Both the position numbers and the translations under genes were made by a program. The notes under the pieces are model-generated. The model had not been told where the DNA came from, made no database searches, and saw only the letters and a list, made by a program, of their open reading frames with translations. Shown here one piece after another: positions 37,071 through 46,629 of a stretch of DNA of 64,000 bases (positions are counted from its first letter, which is position 1; every line of letters starts with the position of its first letter). The DNA is from Pegea sp. RAD2-039 (lineage: Eukaryota > Chordata > Thaliacea > Salpida > Salpidae). The stretch lies in NCBI GenBank assembly GCA_034620365.1, contig JAQGEQ010000159.1, forward strand, positions 27,653 to 91,652, given 5' to 3'.

Positions 37071-38090
37071 CGATGACGATGACGATGAAGATGATGATGA
37101 TGACGTCACTCAATTCTACCCGTTTATCAGTGTATCAGTTGTTGATTCAAAATTTAATTTTACCTCTTTTCTATCAAAGTTGATGACGTCAAATTTGTTA
37201 ACAACATAATCTTAAGATCTTTGTAAATCTTTCGCCTTCTGCATCTTGTCTAAACTTCTTCTTGATGACGTCACTAAAGGTAACCATACCACGAGATCAA
37301 ATAACTTCATCACCATATATGAGTTTCTCAGAAACAATAATTATGTGACGTCATAGTAAAAACCAAAGATTTGTGATGTCATCAACTATAGAACTGGTGA
37401 CATCATCATAGTCTTCAGACTAGTTTGAATGCTTGATGCTGATGACGTCATGATCAGTTTATGAGTTTGTCGTTAAATATTGATGATGACGTCACCAATG
37501 GTTTTGTGACATTATCAAATCATATACAACTTCATACTCAAAGATTTTGACAAAATATTAAAATGAAGTCATCATCATCAAGTGACGTCATCATCACACG
37601 TCAATGTCTCTTCTCAATGTTTGGATCATTTTCATAATCTTCTTCTTTCCTTTTCTCATAGCAACATCCAACAAATTAGTGTGTGACGTCATCACATCAA
37701 AATGCTTTCATCATTTATTTGTAAAAGTTGAGAATTGATAAAGAGTACATTATGTCTCCAATCGATTGTTCCTTATTCTTTCTACAATTAAAAAAGTGAT
37801 CTTTAGATGTAAGGTATCTTTTGTGATCAGCATCATTATTGTCATTATTCCTACATCTTTGCTTTATCTTCTTTATTTTATTTCTGCTTTATGGCGTCAC
37901 ATTAGGTTCCCCTTTTTTGTTGATGTCCCTAATAAATACTCATCATTACTAGATCTCGAAAAATATTTGATAGAAAAACGTTTAAATAACAAAGAAATGA
38001 CAAAAGAAAATTAAAAAATAAAATCAAGAAAAAGAGAATTCAAATTAATTAACCATTAATAAATAATATTAAAAATTAACAAAATAATAT
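36547..38090 (+). repeat. CRE-palindrome-rich duplicated locus, copy 1
   Basis: Colinear with 43,970-45,160. Between 36,647 and 37,691 there are ten perfect TGACGTCA palindromes (36,647; 36,698; 37,101; 37,184; 37,266; 37,346; 37,443; 37,487; 37,583; 37,684), most preceded by GA or GTG. At this base composition an 8-mer of this kind is expected about 0.005 times per kb. TGACGTCA is the known CRE/ATF full site. Near-misses TGATGTCA and TGACATCA also occur. The frame from 37,766 has no ATG start. Confidence 0.85.
36751..37103 (+). repeat. (GAT)n microsatellite, ~350 bp
   Basis: About 118 triplets of GAT, interrupted by GAA and GAC triplets including a GATGAA run near 36,842-36,875. The other copy has only a few GAT units at this point (about 44,216-44,226), so it expanded here or collapsed there. 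The poly-Met and poly-Ile open frames across it are artefacts. Confidence 0.97.
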
Positions 38091-38870
38091 AATATCTAAT
38101 AATAATTTTATATTTATCTACAAATTGTCTATTTCAAAATATCGTGCGTTTTGATCAAGTAATACGATTAATGTTCCATAATAATTCTTTGACTATCATC
38201 TCTTTCAATATAATTTTTGTCAAAACAAAAGTCAATTTTAATAATTACATTCTCCTTTATAAGGTTGGTTTGTTAAGAACTGTTAGAAAATGCTTTCCTT
38301 TGACAACAATTTAAAATTATTATTTTTTTTTGCTTTTTAGTACTTGTTTCTTTTCAGATTATAATTTTCAAAAAATTTTCAAAAGACAAGGTCGAGAGAT
38401 GCTTTGAATATATTTTTGAATTCTGAATAATTTTATTCGAAACGTAGTGAAGTATTATAAAAACAAATCATTAAATTTAGCTTCTATTCGTTTTTAAAAA
38501 TAGCTTTTAATTTAATTCAAAATAGACATTAATTTATTTTTTACAAAAAGTTTATAGAAGACTAGCAATAAAAAATTTTATAAAACAACTAATTGAAATA
38601 ATTAACTTATTACAAAATTACGAATGGTATATTTTCATTGTAAAAGTTCGACCGAAAACGGTGATATAGGATTTGCTATTAGTAATGATATTAAAGATAA
38701 AGTAAGAGAAAGTGAGACGCAAAGAAACTAATCGAGCAACACACAGTGAAATGCAAAATAAAAAAAAGTTAAAATTTCTTTCTTTTTTTGAAGCTAGTTT
38801 CTCTTCTCTTCATTTTATTTGGAAAAGAAACCACTGTAATTTCACTATTAAATACAAAAAATTGAAAATA
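38091..38870. other. No gene seen
   Basis: AT-rich, apparently low-copy within the window. The stretch 38,640-38,760 has slightly more G than its surroundings but no open frame of note. Confidence 0.5.
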
Positions 38871-39400
38871 TTTTAATTTTTGTTGTTGCAATACAAATTT
38901 CAACACTTTGGTAAAACGACAAACCTAATATAATATTATTAAAAATTACATATTTTTATTTATATGAAATAATACAAGTAACGTGCTTAAAATCGAAATA
39001 AAATTTTTATTTTAAGTCGTTATTTCATTTCTCATGAAAAATTAAAACAGCTTATTTAACTGATTTATTAATTAAAATTTCGTTGAAAAATATTTCAACT
39101 CAAAAAATTTATTATTCAAAACTTCCGAGTTAGTTTTCCTCAGTTAGTTTTTCATCATTTATTACTTCGTCACTATCTAGAGTTTGTGATATCAAGTTCA
39201 AACGAATTCTTTTTTAAAGTTGTTATAAAATCGTTAGAATATATCTACAATTAAATAATTTACTTTTTCCTTCATAATAATTAATACATACACATTCAAA
39301 CTTACAATAATTTAAAACTTGTAACAATGTTTTTGTAATTCTAATAAGTGTAAAGTATACCAAAAAAACATAAAATGAAAAACCGAAAAAAATACCTTTT
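38870..39400 (+). repeat. Third copy of the 7.8-8.3 kb repeat
   Basis: Follows 7,795-8,330 and 52,545-53,060: TTGTTGTTGCAATACAAATT, AAGTAACGTG, the module, and TTAAAACTTGTAACAATG. Diverged from both. Confidence 0.8.
39082..39195 (+). repeat. Hairpin-core module
   Basis: Perfect GTTGAAAAATATTTCAAC (39,082-39,099), about 75 nt, then CTATCTAGAGTTTGTGATATC and TTCAAACGAATT (read as two adjoining pieces). Confidence 0.7.
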
Positions 39401-40309
39401 GAGTTTAAACAAATGATGACTAAATTTGCTACATTTTTTTTAATTAGAATTTTTTTAATTTCAGCTTAATAAAATAGCTTAATAACAAAATCCTGGATTA
39501 GTGCTTTTCTCCTTATCGTGATAAATCAGTGTTTAACCCACAAACGCTAGAATCAAAATACTTTTTATTAAGTATTTTTAGGAGTATTTACCATTTGCTT
39601 GCAAAATCGGTAATGCTAGATATCAAATTTAAAGTCGACTAAATGTCGATATAACCATTACTATTGTATTTAAAAATGTTAGTCTCTAATTCATAGATTT
39701 GTATCTGATAGATTCTATTTTGTTCTATAATAATTTTTAACTTTAGTTATTTGAAAGTGTAATTTTATCAAACTAAAACTTCATTATTATTCACAGCAAC
39801 CTTATTTGATTTAACCAATTAAGTGTATCTGTGATTCACAGAAAGAAATCAAAATTAAGATTTATTAAAGAAAGAACAGAACTACTGTAAAAGGAAAAGT
39901 AAAATACAATCAATTCTAAATCAAATCAAATTTTATACAACAAACTAGAATAAGAAGATGAGCAAAGTGAATTTAGAAGTTTAATTTTCAAATTTATCAT
40001 AATTACTTTGCTAAGAATAAATACAAAATGGAAATCTTTATTTTATGATTAATAATCTTAAAATTTTCATATTAATTTGTAACAATAAAAAAAAATTTTT
40101 ATCTGGTAGATCTATTTTACATAAATAATGAAGCATCTTAAGTAATTCTTAACTAAAAATTGTTTTGCATCAAACCAAAAACAAAACTAATTTGTTTCGA
40201 TTTTTTTCAGTAATAAAAAAATGCCGGGTATTGTGGCATACGCTTGTAATTTGAGCGTATTCAGTACGCCAACTTTATAGATACTGATGAAACCAATGAA
40301 AACACACTA

Positions 40310-40471
40310 AGATGGTTTCTCACCGGTGTGAGTTCTTTCGTGTGTCTTAAGGGTAGCATTTTGAGAAAAACATTTATGACAAACATCACACTGAAATGGT
40401 TTCTCACCAGTGTGAGTTCTTTTATGACGCATTACATGTGATTTAAATTTAACTATTTTCTCACATCCAAA
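40310..40471 (-). pseudogene. C2H2 zinc-finger gene fragment
   Basis: A 54-codon open stretch bounded by stops encodes parts of three fingers joined by two perfect HTGEKP-type linkers. The middle finger is complete (C-x2-C-x12-H-x3-H, with CDVCHKCF). In the first finger the initial Cys codon position is TGA. In the third the residue before the first Cys is TAG and the second Cys is lost. Such proteins bind DNA in the nucleus, but this piece is a dead remnant, probably from an exon or retrocopy of a multi-finger gene. Confidence 0.85.
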
Positions 40472-40489
40472 TCATTCCAACATTCCCTC

Positions 40490-40980
40490 CAACATATTAT
40501 ATTTCAATAGCGTTGTTATAACAGATGATGGTAATACTTTTTCTCTTTCCTAATCCGACATTGTTACAAATGTCTCTGAGATAGTAGATCTTGTAATAAC
40601 GGTCAATATGGTATTAAAGGCTGATTCTTCTTCAAAATCCTCCAAAGTTTCCAACACCCCAGATCAGATCCCAGCTTTCTTTTTACGAAAATGTACTTCC
40701 TTTTTATCACTACATTTATCGCTACTCTTTAACATCACTCTTAGGCAAGGAAAAGTACCACAAATTTAGAAGAAAGCTATTATTACTCAAATTTACAAAT
40801 AGAGTCCCAGAAAAATTGCACTTAACTACAGACCAGTTTCACTGACTTCAGTTTTCTGCAGAACTCGAGAGCATACCATTCACAATCACATGATCAGTCA
40901 TTTGATGGAGCACCATTTAATATCTGGTGTCTAGCATGGCTTTGTGAAACGGAGATCTTCCCTGACTCAAAAAAATTGTT
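40490..40980 (+). pseudogene. LINE reverse-transcriptase fragment (N-terminal part)
   Basis: One frame, broken by several stops (TAA at 40,551-40,553 and later TAGs), gives the pre-palm and finger region of a non-LTR retrotransposon RT: TPDQIPAFFLRKC, LRQGKVPQI, KKAIIT, LNYRPVSLTSVFCR and HGFVKRRSSLTQ. These correspond to the SPDGIPA, NYRPISL and QHGF..RSC motifs of the CR1/jockey group. The catalytic YADD part is absent; the frame ends where the next zinc-finger piece begins. Not functional. Confidence 0.85.
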
Positions 40981-41079
40981 GATTGTTTACAAATTTTTTC
41001 TCGTAAGTCTCACCTAATTAGTCATGAAAGAACTCAGACTGGTGAAAAGTCATTGCAGTGTTCGTTGTTACTTCTTACG
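40981..41079 (+). pseudogene. C2H2 zinc-finger fragment
   Basis: The plus-strand frame starting near GATTGTTTA reads as the second half of a finger with Cys, x12, His, x3, then Gln where the second His is usually followed by the linker (SHLISHERTQTGEKSLQCS). The linker is thus altered from THTGEKP and the next finger has only its first Cys. It differs in sequence from the fragment at 40,310 and lies on the opposite strand, so it comes from another finger or gene. Confidence 0.75.
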
Positions 41080-41479
41080 GTTCTTGTGAAAAGAACTTAA
41101 GAACTCCTTCATCTTTAGAAAAATTATTGCCAAATTATTTTATCTTAAACAAATTTAGAAGTCTGTTATAAAATAAAATTATCTTTTAGCTCTTTAAAAA
41201 AAACACAAATTTTTGGGAAAAATTAATCACTTATCGAGAATCATAAAAATTATCATAAAATTAAATAAAATAAATAATAAATAAGATAAAATTAAAATGA
41301 ATGAAAATTCCGGAATCATCCGCAAAAAAAGATTACATTTTGGAGTTGAAAAAATTTCAAAAAAATTTAAACTAATATTAATGTTGACATCGGCAGTTTT
41401 GACTTTCAATTTTTTCGTCAATTTAAATCTCTTATTCCGAAGCTACTTGTATTTTACTGATGAAATCTAGAAATTTGTT

Positions 41480-42421
41480 GCTTAAACCTGGAATACAGTT
41501 TTCAAATTTCATTTAATTTTAATGACAGGTTATATATTCAACACAAAAGTTTTTGACATCATTAAATTTTTGAGCTTCCATATTTCGTAATATTATTACT
41601 TAAAAAATTACTTATTCAAGTTTTTTTGAACAAACAAAACAAATTGTTAAAACTTTTTTAGAGTCAGATGATTTTATATTTATTATTAATTTATATTATA
41701 GCATAAAAACATTAATTAAAGTATCGTGTTTTATGTAAGAATTCATCAGATGAATATTTGGGACCGATGTGTTCACTGATAATTTTAAACAGTGTTTGAA
41801 AACTTTGTATCTTAAAACAGTTGAGAAATTGGTTTAAAGTAAATGAATAATTCTGAACAAGCAATTTTTTTCGGTGAACTTCTTTTAAATTGTGAAAGAT
41901 AAAGATGTCTTTGATGACCGGACATCGGGAATTTCATTTGTTTAGATAAAATTCAGATAATGTTTGATTAATATTTTCAGTTTATTTATTGACAGTTGGA
42001 AATAATTTGTTGATACTAACTTCTATTTGGCGAAAAAATTAAAATAGTCGGGAACTTATAAAACATTAGAAATAATTTACTCTAAATTTTCTTAGATGAA
42101 AATCAACTTTACAGATATCAATAAACAAACTGTTTGTAAACGAGTGAAAAATTCTTATGAAGTTTTGACCATTTTAAAAGATGGAATTTGTTTAAACCCA
42201 ATAAGTTAACAAAAGTAACCAGAAAAAAAATTGAAATATTGTTCATTAATTTAGTCAATACAAATAAAAAGAAAATTTTTTCAAAGTAATTAAAGTACTA
42301 TGAAATCTCAATAAATTGGCGCTGCAGAAATTAATAATTGAGATTTTTATGAAGATATTAACTTAAATTAATTATAATTAAAAATTTAACGTTATGTCCA
42401 GCTAATATGACGCTTGCTATC
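41480..42421. other. No gene seen upstream of the tRNA genes
   Basis: AT-rich DNA with no supported frame. GCGCTGCAG at about 42,319 is an isolated GC-rich word. Confidence 0.45.
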
Positions 42422-42493
42422 AGCAGAGTGGCGCAGCGGAAGCGTGCCGGGCCCATAACCCAGAGGTCGATGGATCGAAACCATCCTCTGCTA
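42422..42493 (+). tRNA. Initiator tRNA-Met (CAT)
   Basis: A 72-nt cloverleaf with acceptor AGCAGAG/CTCTGCT, discriminator A, anticodon loop CCCATAA (CAT) and T-arm GATGG-ATCGAAA-CCATC. Initiator features are visible: A1:U72, the three G:C pairs next to the anticodon loop, and A rather than T at the start of the T loop. One oddity is C at position 28, giving a C28:A42 mismatch in the anticodon stem (CCGGG/CCCAG) where animals usually have T:A. It is probably functional but could be an early pseudogene. Internal A and B boxes are present. The tRNA-His gene follows 5 bp downstream with no T run between, which suggests joint transcription. Confidence 0.93.
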
Positions 42494-42498
42494 TATGC

Positions 42499-42570
42499 GC
42501 TGTAATCGTATTGTGGTTAGTACTTCACGTTGTGGCCGTGACAACCCAGGTTCGAATCCTGGTTACAGCA
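42499..42570 (+). tRNA. tRNA-His (GTG)
   Basis: A 72-nt cloverleaf with acceptor GCTGTAA/TTACAGC, discriminator A, anticodon stem TCACG/CGTGA, loop TTGTGGC (anticodon GTG) and T-arm CCAGG-TTCGAAT-CCTGG. All stems pair. The B box GGTTCGAATCC is canonical. It starts 5 bp after the tRNA-Met gene and is followed by an eight-T terminator. As in eukaryotes generally, G-1 is not encoded (C precedes the gene). Confidence 0.95.
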
Positions 42571-42572
42571 TA

Positions 42573-42580
42573 TTTTTTTT
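42573..42580 (+). terminator. RNA polymerase III terminator
   Basis: A run of eight T begins two bases after the tRNA-His 3' end. It would terminate a transcript from either tRNA promoter, since there is no T4 run between the two genes. Confidence 0.85.
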
Positions 42581-42687
42581 ATTTTTAGTTTATCCTTTCT
42601 CCTTACTTTTCCATTGTATCTTCTACTACAGTCTGTTTCTATCCATCAAAACTTAAATATATGTTTCATTAAAACTAAAACGATTTA

Positions 42688-42728
42688 TGCTGTAACCAGG
42701 ATTTAAACTCTTAGGTTATTTAACAACG
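42688..42728 (-). pseudogene. tRNA-His 3'-half relic, inverted
   Basis: On the minus strand CGTTGTTAA..TTTAAATCCTGGTTACAGCA (end pieces) matches the anticodon-to-acceptor half of the tRNA-His gene 118 bp away, with the 3' end CCTGGTTACAGCA perfect and the rest decayed. It cannot fold fully. Position and orientation make an inverted pair with the live gene. Confidence 0.75.
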
Positions 42729-43285
42729 TTTTTACTCCCTTCAAATATAATTAGTTTGAATTAAAATAATTAGTTGATTTTAACAGAATAAACACAAAAG
42801 AAATTACCTGAAAAAAATACCTCGCGCTACGAGAAGTTCATTTGTATTTTGTAAACTTTCGTAAGAAATTACCTTCACTATAAATTTCACACATTTTTCT
42901 ATTACAAAACGCTTATAGTAAATATTAAAAAAGTGTACTAAAAGTGAAAACATGTTTCTAATTTATTTGGAAAAAAGTTTTTCAGGAAAACCATAAACTT
43001 TGGTTAAATATTCAAAGCAAAAAACATACTTTCTCATTTGATTGATAAAATCTTATTCTATTTATATATTTCTTATTAAATAAAGTTACAAAAACTAAAA
43101 TTTGAATAAATGATTATTGATATAAAGTGACACTTTTCTGAATAAATTTTTTATTTGTTTATTTATTTTATTTTTGTTTTTAGTTTATTGTATTTAACGC
43201 ATGTCTGCAGATTGAAAATTATTCATCTCTTATTGCGAGAAAGAAGCAACATGACTCAAGAAATATAATGAAAAGATACAAAGTC
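42729..43285. other. No gene seen between tRNA genes
   Basis: AT-rich sequence without supported frames or repeats. Confidence 0.5.
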
Positions 43286-43288
43286 TCA

Positions 43289-43603
43289 CAGTTTACGAAA
43301 CGTAACGCAGACAAATAAGTACACTGCAGAAGCATAAGTGCATACAACTTTTAAATAAAAAATATTAATTTGTTGCACTGCAGCCGATGTACATCGAATA
43401 TCGGATGAAGAAGACCCCCTGGACATAAAGGAATGGATCCACACTTTTGTTGACATGGCAACTGAATGATGGATGATTACCAAATGCAATTGTTTTTCAT
43501 CGAAACCATGCTCAGCTTTGCTCCTGGTCGATTTGTCTGTGAGGAAATGGAACTTCCCCTTGTTTGAGTCGTCAGCATCCTTTCTTATTAAGATCGTTGT
43601 TCC
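43289..43603 (-). CDS. Unidentified coding-like stretch, possible exon or element remnant
   Basis: The minus strand is open for 105 codons from a TAA (43,604-43,606) down to a stop at 43,286-43,288, in DNA where stops normally occur every dozen or so codons. The first ~78 codons have normal-looking amino-acid usage (GTTILIRKDADDSNKGKFHF at the start, then a Lys/Arg-rich stretch) and are more GC-rich than their surroundings; the rest is AT-driven. There is no early ATG; an acceptor-like TTCTCCTAAG precedes it. The plus strand also has an open frame (ATG near 43,467 to TAG 43,605-43,607), so strand is uncertain. I recognise no family. It lies 84 bp from the tRNA-Leu gene. Confidence 0.35.
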
Positions 43604-43690
43604 TTAGGAGAATAAAATGCTGTTAAACAAAATTCTATTCTTAGTCTAAAAATCATTCGTTAGATAGAGCTAATTATTAAATTTCACAAC

Positions 43691-43772
43691 GGTAGCGTGG
43701 CCGAGCGGTCTAAGGCACTGGTTTAAGGCACCAGTTATTTCGATGGCGTGGGTTCGAATCCCACCGCTGCGA
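43691..43772 (+). tRNA. tRNA-Leu (AAG)
   Basis: An 82-nt class II tRNA with acceptor GGTAGCG, A box TGGCCGAGCGG, anticodon stem CTGGT/ACCAG, loop TTAAGGC (anticodon AAG), a long variable arm (TTAT-TTCG-ATGG) and T-arm GTGGG-TTCGAAT-CCCAC. The 3' acceptor strand is CGCTGCG, so the end pair is G1:G72, a mismatch where the usual sequence has C72; 3:70 is T:G. Discriminator A is correct for Leu. It may be a weakened gene. No intron. Confidence 0.92.
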
Positions 43773-43778
43773 AAATCC

Positions 43779-43782
43779 TTTT
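43779..43782 (+). terminator. Weak RNA polymerase III terminator
   Basis: A minimal TTTT seven bases after tRNA-Leu, in CCTTTTACC. Short for efficient termination; longer T runs lie further on. Confidence 0.5.
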
Positions 43783-43969
43783 ACCAATAACTAGTTAAAA
43801 CATAAAACTTTAAAAAAGAAAATTATGATATTAATATACTTAACTCAATTTCATTCATTTCCTAATTATTCTAGTTTAGTTTTATGAAATTTTTCTAATG
43901 TACTTTGTAAAAGTAATTTTCTTAAAACTTATTTGGTAATTTGATGTTATCAACTTATTGTTTCATTTG

Positions 43970-45160
43970 CATTACAGTCTTTAAATTAATCACAGATTGG
44001 ATTATGATGATGACTATGAGATTATAATAATTATGAGATTTGATAAAACTGATGACGTAGACTAATTTGATTAGTTTGCAAAGTAAACTCATACACTTAT
44101 GACTAGTTATTAATGACGTCATCAGTGCTATCATCACTTCAAATGTTATAAGAAGATAAATTCATGACGTCATTATTATTATCATAATTTCGTAATCAAT
44201 TTTATCATCACATAGATGATGATGACGTCAATCAATCCTACCCGTTTATCAGTGTATCAGTTGATGATTCAAAATTGGCTTTTACTTCTTTTCTATCAAA
44301 GCTGATGATGTCAAATTAATTCACAAAATAATTTTACGTTCTTTTTAAATCTTTCGCTTTCTGTAGCTTGTCTAAACTTCTACTTGATGACGTCACTACA
44401 AGTAACCATATCAAGAGATCAAAGGAATTCATCACTATAAACGATTTTCTCAGAAAACAAAGATCAGGTGACTTCATAATAAAAACCAAATTTAGTGACT
44501 TCATCATTACTTTCAGAGTTGGTTGAGTACATGACGCTGATGACGTCACGATCAGTTTATGAGTGTTTCGTTGAATATTGATGATGACGTTACCAGTGGA
44601 TTTGTGACGTCTCAAATCGCAAACAACTATATACTCAAAGATTTTGACAAAATATTGAAATGAAGTCATCATCAGCAAGTGACGTCATCATCACATGTCA
44701 ATGTCTCTTCTCAATATTTTGATCTTTTTATGATCTTCCTAGTTTCTTTTCTTTTTACAACATCCAACAAGTAAGTATGTGACGTCATCACATCAAAATG
44801 CTTTCATCATTTATTTGTACAAGTTGAGGATTGATGAAGAGTAGATTATGTCTCCAATCGATTGTTCCTTATTCTTTCTACAATTAGAAAAGTGATCTTT
44901 AGCTTTAAGTTATTTTTTTTGATCAGCTTCATCATTGCCACTATTCTCACATCTTTGCTTTGTCTTCTTCCTCATTTTATTTCAGCTTTATAACGTCGCA
45001 TTAGGTTCCCCTTTTTTGTTGATGTGATTATTGAATAATTATTATTACTAGCTTTCGAAAAATATTTGATCGAAAAAAGTTTAAATAACAAAGAAATGAC
45101 AAAAGAAAATAAGAGAATTCAAATAAAATCATCACTAATAACCAATATTAAAATTTAACA
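43970..45160 (+). repeat. CRE-palindrome-rich duplicated locus, copy 2
   Basis: Colinear with 36,547-38,090. Seven perfect TGACGTCA remain (44,114; 44,165; 44,223; 44,388; 44,541; 44,680; 44,780). Positions that are perfect in copy 1 read GATGTCA (44,288), GACTTCA, GACGTTA or GACGTCTC here. The minus-strand frame 44,334-44,678 and the frame 43,955-44,137 cross this locus and are not conserved as protein. Confidence 0.85.
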
Positions 45161-46000
45161 AATTAAAAATGATACTATCTTCGATGGCATTGATCAAAAA
45201 ATAAAATAAAGTTAATTATTTTATCTTTTAATTTAATTTTTTTAATCAATATATATCTACAAATTGTTTATTTCAAAATCTTGCGCGTTTTTTTTTCTTT
45301 CGATCTAGTATTTGTCAGCAGGAAAGTATTTTTTAACTTTTATTTTTCTCTATTAGTTTCATTTTCTAAAAACTGTGAGACATTTTTTATTTCTTTTACA
45401 TCAATCTTATAGAAGATTATAACTTACTTCTAGGTGCAAAATACGTTTTAAATAAAAATTTTCAAGTAATTCTTTAAAAGTAAACATAATAAAAATACTT
45501 TTTATATGAAGCTAGTTGTATGAGTTTGAATAAAAAATTATATAAATATTAAAAAACAAAGTCTTTCAGGTTCAAAGTCTATCATCTAGACTATATATTT
45601 AACAGATCTAAGAATACAAAAGTTAAAATTGTTTAAAAATGAAAATAAACTTTTATAGTGACATCCTGTGGTTGGAAAATAAATAGTTAAATGCAATTAT
45701 ATTTTACAATCACTTAAATGTATTCCTTATGAGAGCATGCAATATTGAAACAATCAAAAAAATATTTTTAAGTTCAATGATTTGAAAAATTGTTTAATTA
45801 TTTTTTAACAACAAATTTTCTTCATGTTAAGATAGGACAATAGATAAGAATGTTGTAGACTTGCTTAATACCTTTTTTAGTTTTTTCCAAACTGTAATCT
45901 TAGTTAAGAAAATAATCTGAAAACAATTTGTTTATATTTGTAAAAGTTTTATAATTCAAAAAAAGACATTATTAGCTAATTTTGGTCAGCTTAAATCGTT
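45161..46000. other. No gene seen
   Basis: AT-rich DNA. GTGACATCCTGTGGTTGG at about 45,659 is a weak CTCF-like or core-like word. Confidence 0.45.
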
Positions 46001-46004
46001 TTAA

Positions 46005-46598
46005 AATATCTCGTCAACTTTTATGCTACACTGCAAACGTTCCGCTTTAATGAATTCATTTTTTCAGACTTGTTAGAAATTTCAGTTTTGCATCTGAAGA
46101 GGAATTACTTGAAACAAATGATTTAATTACTGAAAAGTATACTTGAAGTTATTTATACTGCAGGAGTAATAGTATTTGAAAAATAGCCTTATGCTCAATG
46201 TCGCTTTGTAAATATTTTTTGTTTATTCATAAATCTTCAAAAAAACAATTATTTCTTGTTGAGTTATAAAACTTTAAATAAAATAACCAAACATAGATTT
46301 ATTAGAAATTCAGAAATCTAACGGTTAAATATGTTGGAGTTTTTCGAATTACTTAATAGCATATTAGCAAATAAAAATTTGATTATTATTCTAATTTAAA
46401 TTAAAAAAGAAATGGTTTAAAATTAAATTCATTAAAATGAGAACAAACGTGAAATAGCAAGTTTTTATTTAAACGAGTTTAAAACATATAATGTTTTTAA
46501 TAACTTTTTTCTTGAATACAACTATCAACTGCTACAAGAGATTGTTAAAATGTTTTAAACTTTGAATTTTTTCAGTTATAATTTGGATTATGATGATG
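46005..46598 (+). repeat. Shortened copy of 35.0-36.6 kb
   Basis: Matches 34,995-35,375 and 36,388-36,595 joined together. It ends at TTGGATTATGATGATGA, just where the CRE locus begins in copy 1, and is followed at ~46,630 by the left inverted arm. Confidence 0.8.
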
Positions 46599-46629
46599 AG
46601 ATTGGCACAGCCAATATGACTTTTTCGAA

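Larger units (their letters stand above)
40285..41330. mobile_element. Composite ~1.0-kb insertion: zinc-finger, LINE, zinc-finger pieces
   Basis: The flanks (to ~40,285 and from ~41,330) are continuous in the paralogous sequence at 34,380-34,790, so the cassette is an insertion. Inside, in order, are a zinc-finger fragment on the minus strand, a LINE fragment on the plus strand and a zinc-finger fragment on the plus strand, then AT-rich filler. No single mobile element of this make-up is known to me; serial insertions or capture of ligated fragments are possible. No clear target-site duplication was seen. Confidence 0.6.

Noticed and set aside
36712-37183. Open frames of 133 and 151 codons on both strands
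   Set aside because: They translate the GAT microsatellite into poly-Ile and poly-Met and have no independent support.
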